64,000 nt of DNA from Butyricimonas synergistica DSM 23225 (GTDB lineage Bacteria > Bacteroidota > Bacteroidia > Bacteroidales > Marinifilaceae). Location: contig NZ_KB903371.1 in assembly GCF_000379665.1 (NCBI RefSeq), forward strand, positions 53,260 through 117,259. The letters are read 5' to 3'. Under the pieces are notes generated by a model, which ran no database searches, was not told the origin of the DNA, and saw nothing but the letters and a program-made list of their open reading frames with translations. Made by a program: the position numbers and the translations under genes. Each line of letters starts with the position of its first letter. Position 1 is the first letter of the stretch. Of the stretch, positions 1 to 8,690 are shown one piece after another.

Positions 1-1
1 T

Positions 2-949
2 CCGGTAAACACAATTGGCGCTAACGGTAAAGGATTTCGTTGGCGTTTTGATCCGCAATTGGGATCCGTGATCAACAAGTTAATTAGCCGTGCTATTGAT
101 AATAAAGACAAAACTATGCGAGATGATGAGGAGTTAACTTATCAGGATTATTTGAATGGAACCGTACAAACGGTAAATCGCTCTATTGATGGATTTTATT
201 CTTACAAATTTATGGGATTAGATCCCACGGACGGGCGACCTATTTTTCCGATTACGGCAACAACAGAAGAGGAATTCGGGGAGAAATTCTCATCGATGAC
301 CAACGAAGAACGTTACATGAGCCAGATGGTGTATTCCGGAGAGCGTACGCCTTTTCTATCTGGCGGGATTTCCAATACGTTCACGTGGAACCGTTTTTCG
401 ATGTCTTTGTTTTTATCTTACAGTATAGGATCTAAAATTCGTTTGTTAAGATTGTACTCCTCGATCAATTCTTCCAATTTGACGATGGCTCCGGACCCCA
501 TGGAGAACGTGCGTAGTGAAATAAAAAGACGTTGGAAAAATCCAGGCGATGAAACAAAAACAAGCATCCCGGGTATTCTATCGAATAATGCGTTTAAAGA
601 AACGGTATCCTACAACACTGAATGGTGGCGTAGCAGGAGTTACAATGCTGCTATCGGGCGTAAGGATGTTGCTGATCACATTTGGCAGATGTATGACTAT
701 TCGGATATTCGGGTAGTAAGCGGGGATTATTTGAAGATATCTTCGTTGTCGGTTCGGTACAATATTCCGGAGAATATCCTAAAGAAAGTTGGAATTCGAT
801 CTGCCTATGTTGGCTTCTCGGGCACAAACCTCTATACGTTTTGCAGTAAAAAGTTGAATGGACAGGATCCCACGCAATCAGGAAGTTCTTCTACGATTAC
901 GCAATCAGTACGTCCCACTTATTCGTTGACTTTAAATGTAAGTTTCTAA
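2..949 (+). CDS. SusC-like TonB-dependent outer-membrane receptor, C-terminal part (truncated by window edge)
   Basis: The reading frame is open to the first bases of the window, so the start codon and the signal peptide, plug and most of the barrel lie upstream. The visible part, just over 310 residues, has the aromatic-rich alternating pattern of an outer-membrane beta-barrel and ends in a hydrophobic beta-strand with a terminal Phe (LNVSF), typical of outer-membrane proteins. A SusD-like lipoprotein gene begins 12 bases after the stop, which identifies this as the SusC partner of a nutrient-import pair. SusC proteins import oligosaccharides or peptides bound by SusD, powered by TonB. The downstream metallopeptidases suggest a peptide substrate, but that is inference. 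An internal TTG at 59 is not the true start. Confidence 0.9.
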   Translation, partial: PVNTIGANGKGFRWRFDPQLGSVINKLISRAIDNKDKTMRDDEELTYQDYLNGTVQTVNRSIDGFYSYKFMGLDPTDGRPIFPITATTEEEFGEKFSSMTNEERYMSQMVYSGERTPFLSGGISNTFTWNRFSMSLFLSYSIGSKIRLLRLYSSINSSNLTMAPDPMENVRSEIKRRWKNPGDETKTSIPGILSNNAFKETVSYNTEWWRSRSYNAAIGRKDVADHIWQMYDYSDIRVVSGDYLKISSLSVRYNIPENILKKVGIRSAYVGFSGTNLYTFCSKKLNGQDPTQSGSSSTITQSVRPTYSLTLNVSF

Positions 950-961
950 ATAGATGATATT

Positions 962-2461
962 ATGAATAAGATATATTTATTTTTAGTTTTGTTATTTCTG
1001 GGAACCACGTCTTGTAGTGACTTCCTGGAGGAATATTCGCAAAACTTATCCTACGTGAACACGATAGACGATTTGGATGAATTGTTGATGGGGGGAGCTT
1101 ATTGGATGCAAACAAAAAGTAGTATCGATTTTTACTTGTATTATTTGAATACAATGGATGACGATATTGCTTCAATAAACATTTCTCATAATGTAAAATC
1201 TCCGGGTTATTACATGAGGCATTTTTATACTTGGCAGGAATACTCGTATATATCTAATGACGAGGGCGATAAAACTTGGGGCGTTGATGCTGCATGGGCT
1301 AAATTCTATGAGAAGATTGCTGTTTGCAATTCTATTCTAGTGGATATTGAGCGTTTTACCGGGGAAGAAAAATATAATCGGGTAAAAGGGGAAGCTCTTT
1401 TTTTACGAGCCTTTTATTACCTCTACATGGTAAATATGTGGGGAGAGCCATACGATAAGGATATTGCCACAACCCAGTCGGGAGTGCCAATAAAAACTTT
1501 TTCTGAGGTGGAGGACAAGGATTATTCTCGGAATACCGTGGCTGAATGTTACGAGCAAATAGTAAAAGATGCAAAAGCAGCTTTAAATTACTTGAAAGGG
1601 GTTACGCCTTCCTCCGCCAAACGAGTGGGAGAGCAGGCGGCACGAGCCCTGTTGGCTCGAACTTACTTGTACATGGGGGAGTATGCTTCAGTTATACAAC
1701 AATGCGATTCTATATTGAATTCTCCTAAAATGTTAGCATTGATGGATATGAATACGATGTCTGTGAGTGACTACGAGGATGCGACAACCCATGTCGGAAG
1801 TTCGGAACTTATATTCACGGGGTCCATGGGGCAAAGTTGGAGAAGTACCTCCGGATATCGATTTACCGTATCGGAAGATTTGGTAAGTTGTTACGAAGAA
1901 GGTGGCGACTGGAGGTTTAGACTAAACAAGCAATCTCATTTCTTTAGTTACAAAACAGCGAAGGGAAAAACTTTCTACACACGATGGTTGATGGATGGTA
2001 ATCAAGAATGGATTGGTTTTGGTTTCGGTTATCCGGAAATTTATTTGAACAAGGCAGAGGCTGCCGCCATGTTGGGCAGGAACGAAGAAGCTATCTCCAC
2101 GCTGGAAAAATTGAGAGAAACTCGAATCGAGAATCCTGCTTCTATTCGAGGATTATCGGGAGAATCTCTGGTCAAGTTTACTCGTAAGGAACGTCGTCGG
2201 GAACTTTGTTTCTCTTATCATCGTTGGTTCGATTTGCGGCGATATGCCGTTGCGCCCCAATATCCGGAGGCGATCACGATTAAGCACAAGTGGGATGCTG
2301 ATGACAGCGACTTGGAGAATGGTACATACGTGTTGAAGCCTTATCCGGAGGACGGGGGATGGGTATTGCCTTTCCCGACGTATGTTTTGGAAGATAATCA
2401 TGGCGTGTTGGTCGATAATGTGCGCCCGGCGAGAAGAATAGAAAGTAGTACAGGAGAATAA
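962..2461 (+). CDS. SusD/RagB-like nutrient-binding outer-membrane lipoprotein
   Basis: The 499-residue product begins with a lipoprotein signal peptide (hydrophobic stretch, then a lipobox ending TTSC at about residue 18), so it should be lipid-anchored and surface exposed. Length, the N-terminal CSDFLEE motif and the C-terminal [18 protein letters not shown] block are hallmarks of the SusD/RagB family, whose TPR-like helices cap the SusC channel and bind the ligand. It follows the SusC tail by 12 bases, and its stop codon overlaps the next start as TAATG, so the genes are probably one operon with translational coupling. The ligand cannot be read from the sequence. Confidence 0.93.
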   Translation: MNKIYLFLVLLFLGTTSCSDFLEEYSQNLSYVNTIDDLDELLMGGAYWMQTKSSIDFYLYYLNTMDDDIASINISHNVKSPGYYMRHFYTWQEYSYISNDEGDKTWGVDAAWAKFYEKIAVCNSILVDIERFTGEEKYNRVKGEALFLRAFYYLYMVNMWGEPYDKDIATTQSGVPIKTFSEVEDKDYSRNTVAECYEQIVKDAKAALNYLKGVTPSSAKRVGEQAARALLARTYLYMGEYASVIQQCDSILNSPKMLALMDMNTMSVSDYEDATTHVGSSELIFTGSMGQSWRSTSGYRFTVSEDLVSCYEEGGDWRFRLNKQSHFFSYKTAKGKTFYTRWLMDGNQEWIGFGFGYPEIYLNKAEAAAMLGRNEEAISTLEKLRETRIENPASIRGLSGESLVKFTRKERRRELCFSYHRWFDLRRYAVAPQYPEAITIKHKWDADDSDLENGTYVLKPYPEDGGWVLPFPTYVLEDNHGVLVDNVRPARRIESSTGE

Positions 2462-3429
2462 TGAATGTTATGAAAATGAAGAATATTATTATCGGTTGTG
2501 CATATGGAATGCTATTGAGTTTATTCGGATGCTTCCATGAGGCGGAATTATCTGAATCCAAACAGGATCGGGATTGGTATATCCTGGAGGATTCCGATGA
2601 TAAACTGGATCATTTGCGATACTTGGTTTTTGAACAATACGGGGTTCCCATTTTTTATAACGACACGATCGGGAGCCGGACGGACGGAACAGATGTGTAT
2701 GGTAATCCGGTTATTTATTACGAGATTTTAGACCCGAGTTATGATTTGGTAAGCGTTAATGATGAAATTGAAATTAAACTTGCCACAAATCGAGAACAAA
2801 TCATGGCTGCGGTTTGCTTCATGAGAGATGAAGTTTTGCCGATGTTGAATTCTACGGGATTGCTTCCCCGTTGTTTCTTGCTTGTCGACAGTGTCCATGC
2901 AGCTTGTTTCAGTTCCAGTGGGGCGTACCGGCATGAGGTTAATGTTTGCCGAAGTTTAATGGCTTCTCTTGTTGGTAGGGTGGATCGACTGGAAGAAATG
3001 TCCGATGAGGCGAAGAAACGATTTGCCGTAGAAATTGCTGCAGAAGAATGGGCATCTTACTTGACTCAGTTCAAGAAAGAAGAGTTGTCGCCATTCTACT
3101 CGATTAGCGAAACCGAGGTGTATTCAAAATCGACGACCTATTCAAAGTATTCGAGTAATACAGGACCGGCTACGCTGAGTGTCCCGTATAAAGATTATCG
3201 TGAATATGGCTTTTTAGACTATAGCCATTGGGAGGCATACCAAGAGGGTTCCTCTTATAAAACGGTAAATAAACAATATGATGTCGCAGACTACGTGGCA
3301 GAAGTATTACTTGACGACGATGAGGCTTTTGAAGAAAAGTATAAAAATTATAAATGGGTATTGCAAAAATACGAACTCATGAAGGGTATCGTAAAAACAG
3401 TAAAAGCAGAGTTGAAGGTAAATAATTGA
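2461..3429 (+). CDS. SusCD-associated lipoprotein, possibly related to putative Mx1-type metallopeptidases but lacking HExxH
   Basis: This 322-residue protein has a signal peptide ending in a lipobox-like LFGC, so it is probably an exported lipoprotein. Its start overlaps the SusD stop (TAATG). It has no HExxH or other recognisable catalytic motif. Its layout resembles that of the 27999-29423 lipoprotein, which also follows a SusD gene: an early segment with YGVPIFYND, a middle segment near LPRCFLLVDS, and a Lys/Tyr-rich C-terminal helical region. Such third genes in SusCD loci are often annotated as putative zinc-binding metallopeptidases of the PF15890 type. I see no zinc site here, so if related it would be a non-catalytic member, perhaps a surface binding protein. 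Function is unknown. Confidence 0.75.
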   Translation: MNVMKMKNIIIGCAYGMLLSLFGCFHEAELSESKQDRDWYILEDSDDKLDHLRYLVFEQYGVPIFYNDTIGSRTDGTDVYGNPVIYYEILDPSYDLVSVNDEIEIKLATNREQIMAAVCFMRDEVLPMLNSTGLLPRCFLLVDSVHAACFSSSGAYRHEVNVCRSLMASLVGRVDRLEEMSDEAKKRFAVEIAAEEWASYLTQFKKEELSPFYSISETEVYSKSTTYSKYSSNTGPATLSVPYKDYREYGFLDYSHWEAYQEGSSYKTVNKQYDVADYVAEVLLDDDEAFEEKYKNYKWVLQKYELMKGIVKTVKAELKVNN

Positions 3430-3452
3430 AATTTTAACGCTAGTAATGTCCA

Positions 3453-3488
3453 CTTTAGGAAGGAGAAAAATAATTCTCCCTCCTAAAG
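3453..3488 (+). terminator. Hairpin between lipoprotein and metallopeptidase genes
   Basis: An 8-bp outer stem (CTTTAGGA with TCCTAAAG) and a 6-bp inner stem (GGAGAA with TTCTCC), separated by one A-C mismatch, enclose a 6-base loop. It lies 24 bases after the lipoprotein stop and before the first metallopeptidase. No strong T-run follows, so it could be a weak terminator, an attenuator or an mRNA-stabilising end. Confidence 0.5.
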
Positions 3489-3545
3489 GATGGAATCAAC
3501 TGCTCTTTTCCCAAAGATATTTTTCTAATAATTAAAATTGTATGT

Positions 3546-6128
3546 ATGAGAAAATGGATTGTATGGTATGTAATTTTACTGTTAATTCTGTCTTGCGCCT
3601 TGCCTGTTGAGGCTATAGCCCGCAAAAAAAAGAAGGCACAGGTAGAAAAAAAGGAATTAAGCAAATATGATAAATTATTTCAAGGGAAACATGTCACTTC
3701 TTCTGCCGGAGAATTCGTAACCTTGCACCGAGTGAACGGAAAAGTGTACATGGAGTATCCCTTGAAATACATGGGGCGGGAAATATTGTTGGCATCCACC
3801 ATAACGACTTCTACGAATGGTTTGGTATGTACAAACGGGTATAAAGAAAACAAGCCCATGCACTTACGAGTGACGGCAGATTCAAGTGCACTCTTTTTTC
3901 ACCAGGTGAATGCTTTGATGAATGTGGATATCACGAAAGAAAAATTGCGAGAGGTAAAGCAACAGAACTTTGAGGATCCAAAGTGGATGAGGTATGATAT
4001 TTTGACCTATTCTCCGGATAGTTCTTCTGTGGTAATAGACATGACAAATTTATTCATGGATTCAGAAAAAGCTCTATCTCCTCTTCCGCCCAAACACCGT
4101 GGTCTGGAAATTCAAGCGACAATGAACGAAGAACTTTCTTCTATTCTAGAAGTAAAAGCTTTCAAGGATAATGCTTCTGTAAAATCTCAGCTAGTCTATC
4201 GATATAGCTTGCTAAACCAGAATAGCTATAAAGTTATAGATAATCAACCTTTAACGCTAGTTGCCACCCGGACGTTATTGTTATTGCCGGAAAATAAAAT
4301 GAAACCTCGCCGTTCGGATCTACGTTTGGGGACATTCCTAACATCAAAGAGGGAATTCACGGAAAAGGGGGAAATGTTACGCTACACGTATGCCAACCGC
4401 TGGGATTTACAGCCGAGGGATATAGAAGCTTATCGGCGGGGAGAATTGGTGGAACCGATAAAGCCGATTGTATTTTATTTGGATACGTTATTTCCCGCTT
4501 CATGGATGCAACCGATTCGAGATGGAATCTCCCGTTGGAATCTGGCTTTCGAGAAAATCGGATTTAAAAATGTGGTGTTGGTACGTGATTTCCCTTCCGA
4601 TGATCCTGATTTTGACCCCGACAATTTGAAATATTCTTGTATACGATATATTCCCCAAGCTACGGAAAATGCCATGGGACCTTCATGGGTAGATCCGGAA
4701 ACTGGAGAAATATTAAATGCAAGTGTCTTCGTGTATAATAACGTGATAGACATGCTGCGGGATTGGCGTTTCGTCCAAACCGCTCAGGTAGATGAATCCG
4801 TCCGGGGAAAAGAGTTGCCGGAGTCTGTTTTCAATGAATCGTTAGCTTACGTGGTAGCCCACGAGATCGGTCATTGCCTGGGATTAATGCATAATATGGC
4901 AGCCTCTCACGCCTATCCGGTCGATTCCTTGCGTTCTGTGTCATTTACTCGAACATACGGAACAACACCCTCTATTATGGATTACGCTCGGTTCAATTAT
5001 GTGGCACAAACCGGGGACAAAGGAGTGCGGCTTACCCCTCCGAACTTGGGCGTGTATGACGAATTTGCAATACGTTGGCTATATACGCCGATTTATAATG
5101 CTTCCCCCGAGGAAGAGGACCGTATCCTGGAACAATGGATAGACGAGAAAGCGGGTGATCCCCGTTATCGTTTTGGGCGTCAGCAAATATTAAGTCGTTA
5201 CGATCCGTCGGCAATTGAAGAGGATTTAGGTGATGATGCTGTGAAATCCAGCGAATATGGAATTCAAAATTTGAAATATATTTTGTCAAATCTCGAATCC
5301 TGGATTAAAGATGATGAAGATTTCACTTGCAGGCAGAAACTATACCAACAGATATTGGTGCAATATTATCGTTACATACGGAATGTGATATATAATATCG
5401 GTGGTATTTATTTGTCTGATGCCAAGGAAGAGAGTGGAATCAAACGAGTTGCTCCTGTGGAAAAAGCATTACAGAAAGCCTCCATGCGGTGGATAATGAC
5501 CCAGTTGCATGACATGGCTTGGTTAAACGAAAGAAATTTGTTGAAGAAAATTACTTTATCTTCTTTACCCTCGTTGGATTTGACGAAAGCTATCGGGGAC
5601 GTTTTAGCCAATTCTTATTGGAAAGTGGCACTCGCTTCCATGTGGAGTGACGATCCTTACACGTTATCGGATTATTTTGATGACTTATATTGGGGCGTGT
5701 GGGACAGCGCCATAACGGGCAGGAGGTTGACTCGGGAAGATCAAGTGCTACATCAAGTGTTTTTGAAACAGATGGAAGAAAATGTTCGTGCTATCGGGGG
5801 AAATCCTTTATGGTTCTTCGGTAATGATCAGAAAATAGATATGCAAAAAGTTTATGCGCCATTGGAGTATGACCTTTGTGCGTATGGATTGGAAAGCGGA
5901 AGTGAGAATGTATTCACACGAAATTTCGGATTCGGGTATGGGTGGCAACCCATGGTGAATACTAAAATGATCCATGATACACCCGTTTATTACCTGGAGC
6001 ACTTGAGAAGGGTGCGGGAATTGCTGGAGACAAAGATGGATAGTTTTCCGTCAGAAGAAAAGGACTATTACGAGATGATACTTTATGCCGTGAAACAAAT
6101 ATTGGGTAAACAATCGCGAACTAAATAA
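3546..6128 (+). CDS. Zinc-dependent metallopeptidase of the DUF5117/DUF4953 family (paralog 1)
   Basis: The 860-residue product has an N-terminal signal peptide and then a Lys-rich segment. The metzincin-type zinc signature HEIGHCLGLMH starts at residue 439 and supplies three His ligands plus the catalytic Glu. A Met-turn-like SIMDY follows about 40 residues later. Size and architecture match the Bacteroidota DUF5118-DUF5117-DUF4953 proteases, which are secreted or periplasmic. It is the first of three tandem paralogs after a SusCD pair; 9 bases separate it from the second. A role in degrading captured proteins or peptides is inference; the zinc site is directly visible. Confidence 0.9.
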   Translation: MRKWIVWYVILLLILSCALPVEAIARKKKKAQVEKKELSKYDKLFQGKHVTSSAGEFVTLHRVNGKVYMEYPLKYMGREILLASTITTSTNGLVCTNGYKENKPMHLRVTADSSALFFHQVNALMNVDITKEKLREVKQQNFEDPKWMRYDILTYSPDSSSVVIDMTNLFMDSEKALSPLPPKHRGLEIQATMNEELSSILEVKAFKDNASVKSQLVYRYSLLNQNSYKVIDNQPLTLVATRTLLLLPENKMKPRRSDLRLGTFLTSKREFTEKGEMLRYTYANRWDLQPRDIEAYRRGELVEPIKPIVFYLDTLFPASWMQPIRDGISRWNLAFEKIGFKNVVLVRDFPSDDPDFDPDNLKYSCIRYIPQATENAMGPSWVDPETGEILNASVFVYNNVIDMLRDWRFVQTAQVDESVRGKELPESVFNESLAYVVAHEIGHCLGLMHNMAASHAYPVDSLRSVSFTRTYGTTPSIMDYARFNYVAQTGDKGVRLTPPNLGVYDEFAIRWLYTPIYNASPEEEDRILEQWIDEKAGDPRYRFGRQQILSRYDPSAIEEDLGDDAVKSSEYGIQNLKYILSNLESWIKDDEDFTCRQKLYQQILVQYYRYIRNVIYNIGGIYLSDAKEESGIKRVAPVEKALQKASMRWIMTQLHDMAWLNERNLLKKITLSSLPSLDLTKAIGDVLANSYWKVALASMWSDDPYTLSDYFDDLYWGVWDSAITGRRLTREDQVLHQVFLKQMEENVRAIGGNPLWFFGNDQKIDMQKVYAPLEYDLCAYGLESGSENVFTRNFGFGYGWQPMVNTKMIHDTPVYYLEHLRRVRELLETKMDSFPSEEKDYYEMILYAVKQILGKQSRTK

Positions 6129-6137
6129 ATTATCGAT

Positions 6138-8666
6138 ATGAGTAAACAGATTATAGTAAATCTAATTTTTGTATTCCTGTTTCAAGTGGCGTTCTCCTTT
6201 TCTTCCGTTGCCGAAAAAAAGAAGAACAATGTTAAACCACAGGGCAAGTACGAAAAATTATTTAAAGATAAATCTTGCATAACTGTTTCCAGCGACTTTA
6301 TGACCTTGCATAAGGTGAATGGCAAGTTATACGCGGAAATACCTTTACGCCTGCTGGGAAAAGAAATGTTGCTATCTTCCACGGCGGCAAAGACGAGTGA
6401 AGTGATGGCAGGCATTCCGGGGTACACGCCTAGTTCCTTGTACTTGTGTTTCACGCTACAAGATAGTACCGTGCAGATACGCCTTCTGTCGGATTTGGTG
6501 ACGACAAACGCCGAATCCTCGAAGTCGGCTCGTTTAATGGCGGAGAATTACGGCAGACCGATATGGATGGGCTTCAATGTGTTGGCATACAACGCAGATA
6601 GTACGGCTGTTGTGTGCGATATAACTAAACTCTTTCAATCCAATATCCCGGAATTGACCCCCGTAATAAAAAGGTTCGGGAAATACGACATCTCCGGAAC
6701 ATTTGTCGAGTCGTTAGCTCGATTAGGAGAGATTCGTGCTTTTGAAAACAACATAATGGTTACCTCTAATTTATCTTACCAAGTAGACGCAATTTTTGTC
6801 TTATTTCCGTTTTTCCAACAGAAGCCTGTTGACATGGAGGTTGTACGTACCTTGATTTTGTTACCGGAGCAAACGATGGAAACCCGTCTGGCAGATCCGA
6901 GAATCGGGGTATTTTCCTCGGAAAAGATAAACATCCCGGAAGAAGGAGGAACGATGAATTCTTATTCTTTAGCTCATCGTTGGCGTTTGGAGCCGAAAGA
7001 TGAAGCAGCTTTTCGGCAGGGGAAGGAGACGGAGCCGATTAAACCCATTGTGATGTACGTGGATAATAACTTTCCTGATGGTTGGAAAGAAGCTGTGCAG
7101 CGGGGTATTTTAAAATGGAATCGACTTTTTGAACGAATAGGATTTAAAAACGCTATACAAGTCATGGATTTTCCCTCGAATGATCCGACCTTTAATCCTG
7201 ACAATATAGCTTATTCGTGTGTGCGATACGTGGCTCATGAGAATGAAACGGCGAAAACGATTTCTTGGACAGATCCCCGAAGTGGAGAAATATTGCATTC
7301 AACGATATGTTTATTCCACGGGCTCCGGAATCGTATTCTGATTGATCGTTTTTTACAGACTGCAACAATTGACCCGCAAATCCGGACAGGAGAATTGACC
7401 GATGAAATATGGACTGAGTCTTTGGAACAATATGTCACCCATGAGATGGGGCATGCGCTCGGTCTGCAAGATAACATGTGTGCATCCCGAGCCTATTCGG
7501 TCGATTCTTTGCGTTCTGCTTCTTTCACCGGGGTGCATGGCATTTCGGCTTCTATCATGGACGAATTGGGTTTCAACTATGTTGCACAGCCGAATGACCA
7601 TGGCGTAAAATTGACGGCAGACTTAGGACCCTACGATGAGTTTGCTATCCAGTGGCTGTATTCTCCCTTGTTGGAGGTTCCTTCTGCCAAGGGGAAAAAG
7701 GATATATTATCCTCTTGGCTCGATCAAAAGAGTGAGAATCCGATTTATCGTTATGGGCGAGTATCCTGCGAATATGATCCGTCGTGTTTATCCGGCGATT
7801 TGGGCGATGATGCGATAAAAGCCGGTAATTATGCGTTGAGCAACTTGAAAGAAATCATGTTGCACATGAATGAGTGGATTCAAAACGATCCGGACGGCAG
7901 ATTACGGAGTTTATTATACCAGGAACTAGTTTTTTATCATGAAAAATTGTTGGATTACGCCGTCAAAAACATTGGAGGTGCTTACATTAACGTGTCCAAA
8001 GAGAATACGGGCATGAATACTTATGACATTATTCCTCGGGAGATACAGGAAGCATCCATGCACTGGGTATTATCTCAGTTCAGGGATAGTGAGTGGCTGG
8101 AGAATCCTCAATTGATGACGTTGGGGACTTTCGGAACGCCGCCCCTTTGGCGGGTTCGCAAAAGATTTTTATCTGCTCCCATGTTGCGGGAAGATTACGT
8201 GTGTCTGTTTTCCGATCTTTCGGATAATCCGTACTCGCTAAAGGATTTTGCCGAAGACATGTACGAGGAGGTCTGGAAAAGAACTATCGAGAACAAACCT
8301 TTAACAGCAATAGATCGCTATATCCAGAAAGAGTGGTTAGGAGCATCGGAATACAGAATCCGGGTGATGGGTGGAAATGGTTTGTCCAAATCACTTGCTC
8401 TTTCTGTTTTAGCGGGAGAAGTTCCTGAAAAAATGATTTATGAAAGAGAAAATTTCAATAGTCTTGTTTTCCCTGGACAAATATCCGGAGAATTGGCTAA
8501 AATAAATGTCAAACACATGAACAACAGTCATATGTATTTTTTTAAAGTCATGAAAGAATGCGAACAAATGTTGGAAAAAAGAATATATGATAGCGTTGAA
8601 GCCGATAGAGCTCACTACAGGGCTATGTTGTATTGTGTGCGTGCATTATTGAAAGAAAAGAAATAA
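6138..8666 (+). CDS. DUF5117/DUF4953-family metallopeptidase, divergent zinc site (paralog 2)
   Basis: An 842-residue paralog of its two neighbours, with a signal peptide and the same domain order. The zinc motif starts at residue 435 and reads HEMGHALGLQD, so the third ligand is Asp445 rather than His. The conserved SIMDY-ARFNY segment is changed to SIMDE-LGFNY, although the Met is kept. Asp as third ligand is known in some metzincins (snapalysin-like), so it may still be active with altered specificity. The C-terminal third is also more divergent. It probably shares a transcript with paralog 1 (9-base gap) and paralog 3 (24-base gap). Confidence 0.88.
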   Translation: MSKQIIVNLIFVFLFQVAFSFSSVAEKKKNNVKPQGKYEKLFKDKSCITVSSDFMTLHKVNGKLYAEIPLRLLGKEMLLSSTAAKTSEVMAGIPGYTPSSLYLCFTLQDSTVQIRLLSDLVTTNAESSKSARLMAENYGRPIWMGFNVLAYNADSTAVVCDITKLFQSNIPELTPVIKRFGKYDISGTFVESLARLGEIRAFENNIMVTSNLSYQVDAIFVLFPFFQQKPVDMEVVRTLILLPEQTMETRLADPRIGVFSSEKINIPEEGGTMNSYSLAHRWRLEPKDEAAFRQGKETEPIKPIVMYVDNNFPDGWKEAVQRGILKWNRLFERIGFKNAIQVMDFPSNDPTFNPDNIAYSCVRYVAHENETAKTISWTDPRSGEILHSTICLFHGLRNRILIDRFLQTATIDPQIRTGELTDEIWTESLEQYVTHEMGHALGLQDNMCASRAYSVDSLRSASFTGVHGISASIMDELGFNYVAQPNDHGVKLTADLGPYDEFAIQWLYSPLLEVPSAKGKKDILSSWLDQKSENPIYRYGRVSCEYDPSCLSGDLGDDAIKAGNYALSNLKEIMLHMNEWIQNDPDGRLRSLLYQELVFYHEKLLDYAVKNIGGAYINVSKENTGMNTYDIIPREIQEASMHWVLSQFRDSEWLENPQLMTLGTFGTPPLWRVRKRFLSAPMLREDYVCLFSDLSDNPYSLKDFAEDMYEEVWKRTIENKPLTAIDRYIQKEWLGASEYRIRVMGGNGLSKSLALSVLAGEVPEKMIYERENFNSLVFPGQISGELAKINVKHMNNSHMYFFKVMKECEQMLEKRIYDSVEADRAHYRAMLYCVRALLKEKK

Positions 8667-8690
8667 TATAAAGATAAAAGTAAATTGAAT